The position numbers were made by a program, and so were the translations under genes. Shown one piece after another: positions 15,595 through 24,274 of a stretch of 64,000 bases of DNA. Origin of the DNA: Burkholderia sp. Bp9142 (lineage in GTDB: Bacteria > Pseudomonadota > Gammaproteobacteria > Burkholderiales > Burkholderiaceae). The notes beneath the pieces were generated by a model. The model saw only the letters and a list, made by a program, of their open reading frames with translations, was not told the origin of the DNA and searched no databases. The stretch lies in contig NZ_QTPP01000018.1 in assembly GCF_003853415.1 (NCBI RefSeq), positions 62,001 through 126,000 of the forward strand, in the 5' to 3' direction. The first letter of the stretch is position 1, and each line of letters opens with the position of its first letter.

Positions 15595-17097
15595 ATGAAA
15601 GCGAACGCTGCCGCCCCGGCATCGCCCGCGATGCAGGCGCCACTCGACGCCGACGATGCGCTGTTCTTCCTGAGCCGTACCGGCTTTTCTCCCGCACCGG
15701 CCGAGGTCGCCCGCATCGTCGGCATGACGCGTGCGCAAGTCGTCGCCGATACGCTCGGCAACGTGCGCCGCGAGCCCGTGACGGCGTGGCCCGACTGGCT
15801 CGCCGAGTTGCCGCCGACGCGCGCGCAGCGTCAGGCGCTGACGCCGGACATGCGGCGCGACGAGCAGCGCGAACGCAATCGCCGCTACGATGCGTTGCGC
15901 GCGGCGTGGGTCAACGAGATGGTCGCGACGCCGTCGCCGCTCACCGAGCGCATGACGCTGTTCTGGCACGGGCACTTCACGTCCGGGCAGGACAAGGTTC
16001 CGTACCCCCAGACGATGGCCGCGCAGAATGCGCTGTTTCGCCGCGAGGCGCTCGGCAACTTCGGCGCGCTGCTGCATGCGGTCGCGAAGGATCCTGCGAT
16101 GCTCCAGTATCTCGACGGCGCCAGCAACCGCAAGGGGCGTCCGAACGAGAATTTCGCGCGCGAGGCGATGGAGCTGTTCACGCTCGGCGAAGGGCATTAC
16201 ACGCAGCACGACGTGACCGAAGCCGCGCGCGCGATGACCGGCTGGAGCGTCGATCCCGATACGCTGCGCTTCGCGGTGCGGCCCGAATGGCACGACGCGG
16301 GCGACAAGACGATACTCGGCGAGACCGGCGCGTTCGACGGCGACGGGTTTCTCGACATCCTGCTGAAGCGGCCCGACACCGCGCGCTTCATCGCGGGCAG
16401 GCTGTGGCGCGAGTTCGTGGCCGATACGCCCGAGGTTGGCGCGCTCGATGTCGTGGCCGAACGGTTTCGCGCGAGCGGCTACGACATCCGCGCGGCGCTC
16501 GCCGCGCTATGGTCGACCGACGCGTTCTGGGACCCGCGCAATCGCGGTGTGCTCGTCAAGTCGCCGGCCGAGTTCGTCGTCGGGTCGGTGCGGCTGTTCG
16601 ACGTCGCGTACGGCGATCCGCAGACGCTCGCGGACACCGTGCGCACGCTCGGGCAGAACCTGTTCTATCCGCCGAACGTGAAGGGCTGGCCGGGCGGCGC
16701 GATGTGGATCAACAGCACCACGCTGCTCGCGCGCAAGCAGTTCGTCGAGCAGTTGTTCCGCGCGACCGAGACGGCCGGCATGCGTGCACCCGCGCATGCG
16801 ATGGCGGCGCCGTCGCCGAATGCCCGTGCGCATGCGATGCCGGTTGCGGACACCGCGTCCGGTGCGGGCTTGCCCGGCGCGAAGGGCAAGCCCGCGCGCG
16901 GCGGCCTGCGATTCGACCTCGAACGCTGGCTCGCGCAGTATCGTGCGCGGCCGCAGGCGATCGCCGGATTGTCGACCGAGCTTCAACTGCAGCACGCGGT
17001 GCTGCCGGTGTCGCCGGTCGCGGCGATCGATACGGACTCGACCGGCAGCGCGTATCTCGAGGCGCTGTTGATGGATCCGGCCTATCAACTGAAATGA
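15595..17097 (+). CDS. DUF1800 domain-containing protein
   Basis: The 500-residue protein carries the DUF1800 signature: ALFFLSRTGFSP near the N-terminus, LTERMTLFWHGHFT, NENFAREAMELFTLGEGHY, and NVKGWPGGAMWINSTT. The family has no settled biochemical role but is almost always encoded next to a DUF1501 gene, as here (68-base gap). No clear signal peptide is seen, whereas the DUF1501 partner has one. Export as a complex is speculation. Confidence 0.85.
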   Translation: MKANAAAPASPAMQAPLDADDALFFLSRTGFSPAPAEVARIVGMTRAQVVADTLGNVRREPVTAWPDWLAELPPTRAQRQALTPDMRRDEQRERNRRYDALRAAWVNEMVATPSPLTERMTLFWHGHFTSGQDKVPYPQTMAAQNALFRREALGNFGALLHAVAKDPAMLQYLDGASNRKGRPNENFAREAMELFTLGEGHYTQHDVTEAARAMTGWSVDPDTLRFAVRPEWHDAGDKTILGETGAFDGDGFLDILLKRPDTARFIAGRLWREFVADTPEVGALDVVAERFRASGYDIRAALAALWSTDAFWDPRNRGVLVKSPAEFVVGSVRLFDVAYGDPQTLADTVRTLGQNLFYPPNVKGWPGGAMWINSTTLLARKQFVEQLFRATETAGMRAPAHAMAAPSPNARAHAMPVADTASGAGLPGAKGKPARGGLRFDLERWLAQYRARPQAIAGLSTELQLQHAVLPVSPVAAIDTDSTGSAYLEALLMDPAYQLK

Positions 17098-17164
17098 CTG
17101 AAACAACGACGAACAGGCGCGCTGCAGCGGTGGCCATGCCGCACGGCGAACCGAAGGATGCACG

Positions 17165-18388
17165 ATGAACCGACGTGATTTTCTGACGCTGACGGGCGCC
17201 GCGGCCGCGGCGGGCGTGTCGTTGTGGCAGCCGCCCGTGCAGGCGGCGATAGCGATGGCCGCGGCGGAGCGGCGGCCGGAGGCCGGCTATGCGAACGTGT
17301 TGATCCTGGTCGAGCTGAAGGGCGGCAACGACGGCCTCAACACGGTGGTGCCGTATGCGGATCCGCTCTACTACCCGTTCCGCCGCAGCATCGGCATCAA
17401 GCGCGACCAGGTGCTGCAGCTCGATGCGCATACGGGGCTGCACCCGTCGCTCGCGCCGCTGATGCCGCTGTGGCGCGACGGGCAGGTCGCGATCGTGCAG
17501 GGCGTCGGCTATCCGCAGCCGAACCTGTCGCATTTCCGTTCGATCGAGATCTGGGATACCGCGTCACGCTCGGACCAGTACCTGCACGAAGGCTGGCTCA
17601 CGCGCACGTTCGCGCAGGCGCCGGTGCCGCCCGGTTTCGCGGCAGACGGCGTCGTGCTCGGCAGCGCGGAGATGGGGCCGCTCGCGAACGGCGCGCGCGC
17701 GATCGCGCTCGTCAATCCCGCGCAGTTCATCCGCGCGGCGCGGCTGGCCGAGCCGTCGTCGCTGCGCGAACGGAATCCGGCGCTCGCGCACATCATCGAC
17801 GTCGAGAACGACATCGTGAAGGCGGCCGACCGGCTGCGCCCGCGCGGCGGGATGCGCGAGTTCAGGACGGCCTTTCCGGCTGGTACGTTCGGGACGTCGG
17901 TGAAGACCGCGATGCAGGTGCTCGCGGCATGCGAAGCGTCGGGGCCCGGCGCGCAGGACGGCGTCGCGGTGCTGCGGCTCACGCTCAACGGGTTCGACAC
18001 GCACCAGAACCAGCCGGGACAGCAGGCTGCGCTGCTCAAGCAGTTCGCGGAAGGGATGAGTGCGATGCGCGGCGCGCTGATCGAGCTCGGACGCTGGAAC
18101 CAGACGCTCGTGATGACGTATGCGGAATTCGGGCGGCGCGTGCGCGAGAACCAGAGCAACGGCACCGATCACGGCACCGCCGCGCCGCATTTCGTGATGG
18201 GCGGCCGCGTGGCCGGCGGGTTGTACGGTGCGGCGCCCGCGCTCGGGCACCTGGATGGCAACGGCAACCTGCCGGTCGCGATCGACTTTCGCCAGCTTTA
18301 TGCGACCGTGCTCGGGCCGTGGTGGGGGCTCGATGCGACACACGTGCTGCAGCAGCGCTTCGACACGCTGCCGCTGCTGAAGGCGTGA
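17165..18388 (+). CDS. DUF1501 family protein with Tat-type signal
   Basis: The 407-residue protein begins MNRRDFLTLTGAAAAAGVSL, a twin-arginine signal (RRDFLT followed by a hydrophobic stretch), predicting folded export to the periplasm. The DUF1501 fold, related to the sulfatase/alkaline phosphatase superfamily, is recognisable in LVELKGGNDGLNTVVPYADP, the NLSHFRSIEIWDTA segment, and TYAEFGRRVRENQSNGTDHG with a probable metal-binding Asp/His near the end. It is the usual partner of the DUF1800 gene upstream. Substrate unknown. Confidence 0.85.
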   Translation: MNRRDFLTLTGAAAAAGVSLWQPPVQAAIAMAAAERRPEAGYANVLILVELKGGNDGLNTVVPYADPLYYPFRRSIGIKRDQVLQLDAHTGLHPSLAPLMPLWRDGQVAIVQGVGYPQPNLSHFRSIEIWDTASRSDQYLHEGWLTRTFAQAPVPPGFAADGVVLGSAEMGPLANGARAIALVNPAQFIRAARLAEPSSLRERNPALAHIIDVENDIVKAADRLRPRGGMREFRTAFPAGTFGTSVKTAMQVLAACEASGPGAQDGVAVLRLTLNGFDTHQNQPGQQAALLKQFAEGMSAMRGALIELGRWNQTLVMTYAEFGRRVRENQSNGTDHGTAAPHFVMGGRVAGGLYGAAPALGHLDGNGNLPVAIDFRQLYATVLGPWWGLDATHVLQQRFDTLPLLKA

Positions 18389-18413
18389 TGTCGGACGCGC
18401 GTTGCGCTGCGGG

Positions 18414-19247
18414 TCAGCGGCGGCGGGCGGCGCGCCACGCGATCCACAGCTTGCGGATCGGCGTCAGCGCGATGCGCTGGTGCAGCACCTGGTAGCCGTC
18501 GCGCTCGATTTCGTCGAGCAGCGCGCCGGCCAGTGCGATCTGCGCACGCAGCGTGCGCTGCGCGCGGCGCTCGGGTCCGGGGATCGCCGCTTCGGCGGCG
18601 GCGAGCGCTTCGCGCGCGCGGGCCGTCTGAAACTGCAGCAGTTCGGTGAAGGCCGGGCTGTAGCGGCGGTTCAGCAGGTCGGCCGCGGTCACGTTGTAGC
18701 GTTGCAGTTCGTCGATCGGCAGATAGATGCGGCCGTGACGCGCATCGTTGCCGAGCTCCTGCACGAATTGCGCGAGCATCAGCGCGCGGCCGGCATCCGC
18801 GGCCCACGGCTGCGGGTCGGCCGGGTTCGCGGCGCTCGCGCGCGCGACCAGCGACGCGAAGGTGCCGCCGACCTGCGCGATGTAGCGCTGCAGGTTCGTG
18901 AAATCCAGGTAGCGCGCCTGTTCGAGATCCATCCCGTAACCGTTGACGAGCGTGCGCAGCGCGTCTTCTTCGGTCGCGATCGCCGGGTGATGCCGCGCGA
19001 GCGCCTTCGTGACCGGGTGCGACGGTTCGCCGGCGGCGAGCGCCGCGAGTTCCTTGTGCCACCACGCGAGCTTCGTATGTCCGACGGTCGGATCGCTGGT
19101 TTCCTTCACGGTTTCCTCGAGTTCGCGGCGCAGCGCGAACAGGGCGGTCAGGCGCGGTTCGGCCGCGAGCGGCGCCTGGCGCAGCGCATAGTAGACGCTG
19201 GAGCCCGCGGGGGCGGCCTTTTGCTGACAATAGTCGTCGAAGTTCAC
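18414..19247 (-). CDS. Squalene/phytoene synthase-fold protein with altered Asp-rich motifs
   Basis: The 277-residue protein aligns by eye with the squalene/phytoene synthase family: SSVYYALR, a helix ending ALFALRRELEETVKE, KLAWWHKELAAL, and DARHGRIYLPIDEL. In active family members the first motif is DDxxD-like (VDDAVD); here the equivalent reads LEETVK. The second motif keeps one Asp (QELGND). Catalysis on prenyl diphosphates is therefore doubtful, and a non-catalytic role like that of the eukaryotic complex-I factor NDUFAF6 is possible. The start is GTG at 19247; the frame continues upstream but would overlap the tRNA-Leu promoter. It converges with the DUF1501 gene 25 bases away. Confidence 0.75.
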   Translation of the reverse strand: MNFDDYCQQKAAPAGSSVYYALRQAPLAAEPRLTALFALRRELEETVKETSDPTVGHTKLAWWHKELAALAAGEPSHPVTKALARHHPAIATEEDALRTLVNGYGMDLEQARYLDFTNLQRYIAQVGGTFASLVARASAANPADPQPWAADAGRALMLAQFVQELGNDARHGRIYLPIDELQRYNVTAADLLNRRYSPAFTELLQFQTARAREALAAAEAAIPGPERRAQRTLRAQIALAGALLDEIERDGYQVLHQRIALTPIRKLWIAWRAARRR

Positions 19248-19351
19248 GGGTGGGATCGTGGCGGAGGCGGGTTCGGGAGCGCGCGCCGGCGCGTGGCCGG
19301 CACGTCGAGCGCGGCATTCTAGCACCGCTGTCCGGCGTGCGCCGGCGGGGC

Positions 19352-19380
19352 GAGACAATGCTGCGCAGATCGGGTAGAAT
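19352..19380 (+). promoter_or_regulatory. Probable tRNA-Leu promoter
   Basis: GAGACA at 19352-19357 and TAGAAT at 19375-19380 are 17 bases apart, a good sigma70 arrangement about 100 bases before the tRNA gene. Confidence 0.5.
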
Positions 19381-19483
19381 CTCGCGCTCGCCTGATCGGG
19401 TGTGCCGGTTTTCGGGCCGGCATGAAGCCCCGGCGCGTGGAGCACGCATCTTGCGTGCCGCGCGGTCAGGCGACGGACAATAC

Positions 19484-19570
19484 GCGTGAGTGGCGAAATT
19501 GGTAGACGCACCAGGTTTAGGTCCTGACGCCCGCAAGGGTGTGCCGGTTCGAGTCCGGCCTCACGCACCA
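19484..19570 (+). tRNA. tRNA-Leu (anticodon UAG)
   Basis: This 87-base class II tRNA has a GCGTGAG/CTCACGC acceptor stem, an encoded ACCA end, and an anticodon loop reading TTTAGGT (anticodon TAG). It has a long variable arm (CGCCCGCAAGGGTG) and the T-loop TTCGAGT. It reads CUN leucine codons. Confidence 0.97.
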
Positions 19571-19576
19571 CCAAAG

Positions 19577-19612
19577 AAAAAGGTCACGTACCGCAAGGTG
19601 CGTGGCCTTTTT
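19577..19612 (+). terminator. Terminator after tRNA-Leu
   Basis: The stem aaaaaggtcacg/cgtggccttttt starts seven bases after the tRNA and ends in a T-run. Confidence 0.8.
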
Positions 19613-20272
19613 GCCTTTGGCAGAGACGATGCCGCGAGCGCCAATGTCGGAGCCGCCTCGGCCGGCGTGTCGCCGGCGTTCCCCGCGACTTGCTTTTTGA
19701 CGCTCGCTTTCGGTGCAGCGCTCAGGTCGTCGACATACGCACTGAAGTCGCGGTCCTGGTCAAACCGTGCGGTTAGCCGCTGCTCCACCAGTTCACCACG
19801 CTAGAAGCTTTCACCGTACACCGAGAGCTAGAAGCTGCGGTACTGCTCGATGGCAGTGCGCGTGCTCTCGTTGAAGGGCAAGTTAACGCGTGCGGACGGG
19901 GCAACGACCGTGAGCTTCTTGAGAGCCGCCATGAGAAGGCTCAGGGCATTGAGTACGTTGTTTGCAGCGCACTCGTCGTTGCGTTGTATTGCGTATAGCG
20001 CCCCCGAAAAAACTGCCTCCCCCTTCACGGATTCCCGCTCACGGGCACGATTGGCGCTCGAACCGTCACCATTGGCGGAATCCACGAACTTCAACAGAAT
20101 CTTCGCCCGGCCGCGCCGGATACGGCGCCTTGCCATCGTTTCATGCGTCACGTCGCGCACGAACGCGGCCTGATATCAGGTTGCCGGTTCGCTGACGATC
20201 GCGTTCGGCGACCGCCGGGGCCGCTCCCGCCAACTGTCGGTTATGTCCGATAGTTTGGCGTTTTTCGGCTAG
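19613..20272. other. Low-GC remnant region downstream of tRNA-Leu
   Basis: About 660 bases hold no recognisable intact gene. Composition drops clearly below the flanks, especially at 19800-20050. On the minus strand, frame 20160-19828 (110 codons, ending LPFNESTRTAIEQYRSF) and frame 19788 to about 19561 look like pieces of coding sequence separated by stops. I cannot name either. The short motif gctagaagct occurs at about 19800 and 19827. The placement just after a tRNA 3' end suggests a decayed island, as inference. Confidence 0.35.
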
Positions 20273-20307
20273 GTATCGAACTCCATTCGACTCCCCGGAT
20301 TCGATAC
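20273..20307. promoter_or_regulatory. 8-bp inverted repeat upstream of the cellulose operon
   Basis: A perfect inverted repeat gtatcgaa-N19-ttcgatac lies 93-127 bases before bcsD, in the only non-coding stretch from which the operon can be transcribed. It may be an operator for a dimeric regulator. No known regulator motif is recognised. Confidence 0.35.
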
Positions 20308-20399
20308 GATGCGCAAAAACGCTGTTGCCAAGATGTCCGCACGCGAAACGCACGATGCGGTCACGGCGACACTTGTCTTTCACCGGGGATCCGTCGTCC

Positions 20400-20855
20400 A
20401 TGCAGGGAATGTTGGAGCATCTTCTCGAGCGCCAGGTGTCGCACCAATGGCGCGGATTCCTGGAGGCACTGGCCGGCGAATTCACCGATCAGCTCGATCG
20501 AGACGAGTTGAGGCAGTTGATGGCACGCGTCGGCATGCGCTTTGCGGCTGCGCATCCGCTTGGCCCCTGCGCGTCGACGGACGATCTCACGGATGCATTG
20601 AACGCGCGCTGGCGCGACATGCAGTGGGGTTATGCCGAACTGTCCGACGAACACGAATTCCTGCGCATCGTCCATTACGCCGCGCCGTTGCGCGCGCTCG
20701 GCAATGACCATCTCGCGTGGTCCTCGGCCTTTTTGCAAGGCGCGTATCAGGGCTGGTTCGACAGCGTCGGCGCGACCGGTCTGCGCGTGGTGCAGGACAT
20801 TGCGCCGCCGGACGACTCGCGAATCGAACTGCGCGTTGCGCGGGCACGGAACTGA
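20400..20855 (+). CDS. bcsD: Cellulose synthase subunit D
   Basis: The 151-residue product resembles BcsD/AcsD, a periplasmic ring-forming subunit that aligns nascent glucan chains in Komagataeibacter. Recognisable features are the N-terminal ERQVSHQWRGFLEALAGEF, the AHPLGPC segment and the GYAELSDEHEFLRIVHYAAPL segment. ATG 20400 gives a length close to the usual ~156 residues; the longer frame to 20325 has no RBS support. First gene of the bcs operon, 45 bases ahead of bcsP. Confidence 0.82.
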   Translation: MQGMLEHLLERQVSHQWRGFLEALAGEFTDQLDRDELRQLMARVGMRFAAAHPLGPCASTDDLTDALNARWRDMQWGYAELSDEHEFLRIVHYAAPLRALGNDHLAWSSAFLQGAYQGWFDSVGATGLRVVQDIAPPDDSRIELRVARARN

Positions 20856-20900
20856 GCGGCCCGGTCGACCGGAATTTCCGCGATAACAAATGGGCACGTT

Positions 20901-21320
20901 ATGTCGACCTCACGGGATATCGAATCGTTGTTCAAGCGTTTTGGCGGTGATGCCGGACGCTATCAGGAAGTACGTGCCGAGGCGGATGCCGAAGCGGCGC
21001 GCGCGCGCTGGCCGTTGCTCGACGGCGTCGAACTGCGCGAGAGCGATCCGCATGGGCAACCGGACTCGGGGGCGCCGGACAACGGGCAGAGCCTGAGCAA
21101 TATCGTGATGACGGACCCGCATTCGGCGCTTGCGCCGGATGCCGATAGACGAGATCACCCCCCGGGCCCGCTGAAGGAACTGGTCGGCAGACCGGCGGCA
21201 TCGGACAGTGCGCGCACGCAAGGGCCGTCGGAGCCGCTGGTCCGGTTGTTCGAGCGGCTGCGAACCGGGGCGACGGGCGAGGGGCCCAAGAAGCCGTCGC
21301 TGTGGACGGGCCGTTCATGA
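20901..21320 (+). CDS. bcsP: BcsR/BcsP family cellulose biosynthesis protein
   Basis: The 139-residue protein begins STSRDIESLFKRFGG and has YQEVRAEADAEAARARWPLLDGVEL, the BcsR/BcsP signature (a short helix ending in RWPLL). A Pro/Gly-rich, probably disordered tail follows. BcsR in enterobacteria helps assemble the Bcs complex together with BcsQ. Its stop overlaps the bcsQ start in ATGA (21317-21320), so translation of the two is likely coupled. Confidence 0.72.
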   Translation: MSTSRDIESLFKRFGGDAGRYQEVRAEADAEAARARWPLLDGVELRESDPHGQPDSGAPDNGQSLSNIVMTDPHSALAPDADRRDHPPGPLKELVGRPAASDSARTQGPSEPLVRLFERLRTGATGEGPKKPSLWTGRS

Positions 21321-22096
21321 AGATTGTCGCGATTGCCTCGGCAAAGGGCGGCGTCGGAAAGACGACGCTGGCGGCGAACCTCGCGGCCGTGATGGCGGCG
21401 TCGCGGCGGCGGCGCGTGAGCGTGGTGGATCTCGATCCGCAGAATGCGCTGAAGCTGCATTTCGGCGTGCCGCTCGAGATGACCGAAGGGCTCGCCGACG
21501 CCGCGCTGAACGGGCTGAGCTGGCCGGCCGCGGTCGTCGACGGGATCACGGTCATGCCGTTCGGCGTGGTAAGCGAAACGGATCAGCGTCGCTTCGAGCG
21601 ACTGCTGGACCGCGATCCGTCGTGGCTCGCGCGCGGGCTCGCGGCGCTCGGGCTCGGCGACGACGACATCGTGATCCTCGATACGCCGCCGGGCACCTCG
21701 GTCTACATGCGTGCCGCGCTGACGGCCGCGCATTTCGTGCTCAATGTCGTGCTTGCCGATGCGGCATCGTACGCGTCGATCCCGCAGATGCGGCGGATGC
21801 TCGACGCCTATGCCGCGACTCGTGCGGATTTCGTGGGCGACGGCTATGTGGTCAATCAGGTCGATCAGTCTCGCGAACTGGGCCGCGATGTGCTGCGCGT
21901 GCTGTGCGACAGCCTCGGCGCGGCACGGTTCGGCGGCGTGATCCACGCGGATGAAGGGGTCGCGGAATCGCTCGCGTGCCGGACCACCGTGAATCGCTAC
22001 GATCCGCGTTCGCAGGCGGCTGCCGATCTGAACGCGTGCGGCGCGTGGCTCGAGCGCGCGCTCGAGCGGCGTGACACTGCGCGGAGCGTCGCTTGA
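21317..22096 (+). CDS. bcsQ: Cellulose biosynthesis ATPase BcsQ (MinD/ParA-like)
   Basis: The 259-residue ParA/MinD-family ATPase has the deviant Walker A KGGVGKTT near residue 10, a switch region VVDLDPQNALKLHFG, and ILDTPPGTS. BcsQ localises and stabilises the cellulose synthase complex at the pole or inner membrane in E. coli. It overlaps bcsP (ATGA) and bcsA (TTGA), indicating tight translational coupling. Confidence 0.9.
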   Translation: MKIVAIASAKGGVGKTTLAANLAAVMAASRRRRVSVVDLDPQNALKLHFGVPLEMTEGLADAALNGLSWPAAVVDGITVMPFGVVSETDQRRFERLLDRDPSWLARGLAALGLGDDDIVILDTPPGTSVYMRAALTAAHFVLNVVLADAASYASIPQMRRMLDAYAATRADFVGDGYVVNQVDQSRELGRDVLRVLCDSLGAARFGGVIHADEGVAESLACRTTVNRYDPRSQAAADLNACGAWLERALERRDTARSVA

Positions 22097-24270
22097 GCGC
22101 CCGCGGGGAGGCTGCGCAACCCTCGGCGGTCGATCGGTTCGTTGACGCGCTGCCCGGGAGCGGCTGGTTCGTCGTGCTGCCGGTGGCGGCATGCGCACTG
22201 CTGGCGCTGTACTTCGTATGTACCGTGCCGCTCGACAATATCGGGCAACTCGTGTTCGCCACCTGCTGCATCGCCTGTTCGCTGGTGGTCCGGCGCCTGG
22301 GCGGCCGCTACGCGACGCTCGTCATGATCGTGCTGTCGGTGGCGGCCACCGGCCGGTACATGTACTGGAGGCTGTCCGACACCCTGGTGTGGCTGCATCC
22401 GCTCGACGCGGTGTGGGGCACGCTGCTCGTGGCTGCCGAAGTCTATGCGGCGGCGGTGCTGCTCCTCGGCTACTTCCAGACCGCGTGGCCGCTCGGGCGC
22501 AAGCCGTTGCCGTTGCCTGCGTCGCGCGCGCATTGGCCGAGCGTCGACGTGTTCATTCCGACGTACAACGAACCGTTGAGCGTCGTCAAGCCGACCATCT
22601 ATGCCGCGCTCGCGCTGGATTACCCGGCCGACAAGCTGTCGATCCACGTGCTGGACGACGGGCGTCGCCCGGAATTCCGTGCGTTTTGCGAATCGGTCGG
22701 CGTGCGCTGGACGACCCGCGATCACAATCGCCATGCGAAGGCCGGCAACCTCAACGAAGCGTTGAAGATCACCGACGGGGAATACGTCGCGATCTTCGAT
22801 TGCGATCATGTGCCGACGCGATCGTTCCTGCAGATTGGTCTCGGCTGGTTCATTCGGGATCCCAAGCTATCCATGCTCCAGACGCCGCATCATTTCTTTT
22901 CGCCGGACCCGTTCGAGAGAAACCTCGGCATTTTCAGGGAGGTGCCGAACGAAGGCGAATTGTTCTATGGGCTGGTGCAGGACGGCAACGATCTCTGGAA
23001 CGCGACGTTTTTCTGCGGGTCGTGCGCGCTGCTGCGCCGCTCGATGGTGGAGGAGATCGGCGGCATCGCGACGGAGACGGTGACCGAGGACGCGCACACC
23101 GCGCTCAAGCTGCATCGCCGCGGCTATACGACCGCCTATCTTGCGATACCGCAGGCGGCGGGGCTCGCCACCGAGAGCCTGACCGGACACATTGGCCAGC
23201 GGATCCGCTGGGCGCGCGGCATGACGCAGATATTCCGCATCGACAACCCGTTGTTCGGGCGCGGGCTGACGCTGGGCCAGCGGCTCTGCTACCTGAACGC
23301 GATGATGCATTTTTTCTACGGCATCCCGCGGCTCGTGTTCCTGACCGCGCCGTTGTCGTTCCTGTTCTTCGACGCGCACGTGATCCATGCTTCCGCGACG
23401 ACGCTGGCACTCTATGCGCTGCCACACGTCGTACACGCGAACGTGACGAACTCGCGGATGCAGAGCCGGTTCCGGCATTCGTTCTGGGCCGAAGTGTACG
23501 AGGCCGTGCTGGCGTCGTACATCGCGTTGCCGACGTTGCTCGCGCTGGTCAATCCGCGGCTGGGCAAGTTCAACGTGACGGCCAAGGGCGGGAAAATCGA
23601 CCGCGGCTACTTCGATTGGGCCGTGTCGAAACCGTACCTGATCCTGGTGATCCTGAACGTGATCGGCCTCGCGATAGGCGCCCTGAACCTGTCGCTCAAC
23701 CGCCACGTCGGCAGCGAAGTCCAGACGACGGCGTTCAACCTGGCGTGGACGACCTACAACATCCTGATTCTGGGCCTCGCCGTCGCGGCGGCGAACGAAC
23801 GCCGGCAGGTACGCATTTCTCATCGCGTCGCGGCACGCATTCCGGTCATGCTGCGCTTTGGGAACGGCCGGACACTGGCATGCGAAACGCGTGACTACTC
23901 GGAGGGCGGCATCGGCGTGGCAGTCCCCGACGATGCGCGCATTCCGGGCGGCGAAGCGGTGACGGTGTCGCTGTTTCGCGGTGCCGACGAGTACGCATTT
24001 CCCGCGACGATCGAATATGTCGAACCAGGACGTGCCGGCGTCCGGTTCGAGAGCCTGTCGCAACAGCAAGAGTTCGATCTCGTCAGTTCGACTTTTGCAC
24101 GCGCGGACGCATGGATCGACTGGACGGACGGCCGCCGGCCCGATTCGCCGCCGCGTGCGTTCCTGCATCTCGCGAAGGTCGGCGTGCACGGCTTCTTTCG
24201 CGTGACCGCACGCCTGTATGCGGACATGCGCATGCTCGGGCGCGGCGGTCGAAACAACGACAAAAATTAA
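22093..24270 (+). CDS. bcsA: Cellulose synthase catalytic subunit (UDP-forming)
   Basis: The 725-residue inner-membrane GT2 synthase polymerises UDP-glucose into beta-1,4-glucan and feeds it through its own channel. Catalytic motifs are all present: LDDG (about 187-190), DCD (236-238), TED (331-333) and QRIRW (369-373). Transmembrane helices lie before 130 and between about 400 and 565. The C-terminal PilZ domain has RRQVR (570-574) and DYSEGG (601-606), so c-di-GMP activation is expected. The apparent start is a TTG at 22093 overlapping the bcsQ stop; no ATG lies near the expected N-terminus. Confidence 0.95.
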   Translation: MSARGEAAQPSAVDRFVDALPGSGWFVVLPVAACALLALYFVCTVPLDNIGQLVFATCCIACSLVVRRLGGRYATLVMIVLSVAATGRYMYWRLSDTLVWLHPLDAVWGTLLVAAEVYAAAVLLLGYFQTAWPLGRKPLPLPASRAHWPSVDVFIPTYNEPLSVVKPTIYAALALDYPADKLSIHVLDDGRRPEFRAFCESVGVRWTTRDHNRHAKAGNLNEALKITDGEYVAIFDCDHVPTRSFLQIGLGWFIRDPKLSMLQTPHHFFSPDPFERNLGIFREVPNEGELFYGLVQDGNDLWNATFFCGSCALLRRSMVEEIGGIATETVTEDAHTALKLHRRGYTTAYLAIPQAAGLATESLTGHIGQRIRWARGMTQIFRIDNPLFGRGLTLGQRLCYLNAMMHFFYGIPRLVFLTAPLSFLFFDAHVIHASATTLALYALPHVVHANVTNSRMQSRFRHSFWAEVYEAVLASYIALPTLLALVNPRLGKFNVTAKGGKIDRGYFDWAVSKPYLILVILNVIGLAIGALNLSLNRHVGSEVQTTAFNLAWTTYNILILGLAVAAANERRQVRISHRVAARIPVMLRFGNGRTLACETRDYSEGGIGVAVPDDARIPGGEAVTVSLFRGADEYAFPATIEYVEPGRAGVRFESLSQQQEFDLVSSTFARADAWIDWTDGRRPDSPPRAFLHLAKVGVHGFFRVTARLYADMRMLGRGGRNNDKN

Positions 24271-24274
24271 CGTG

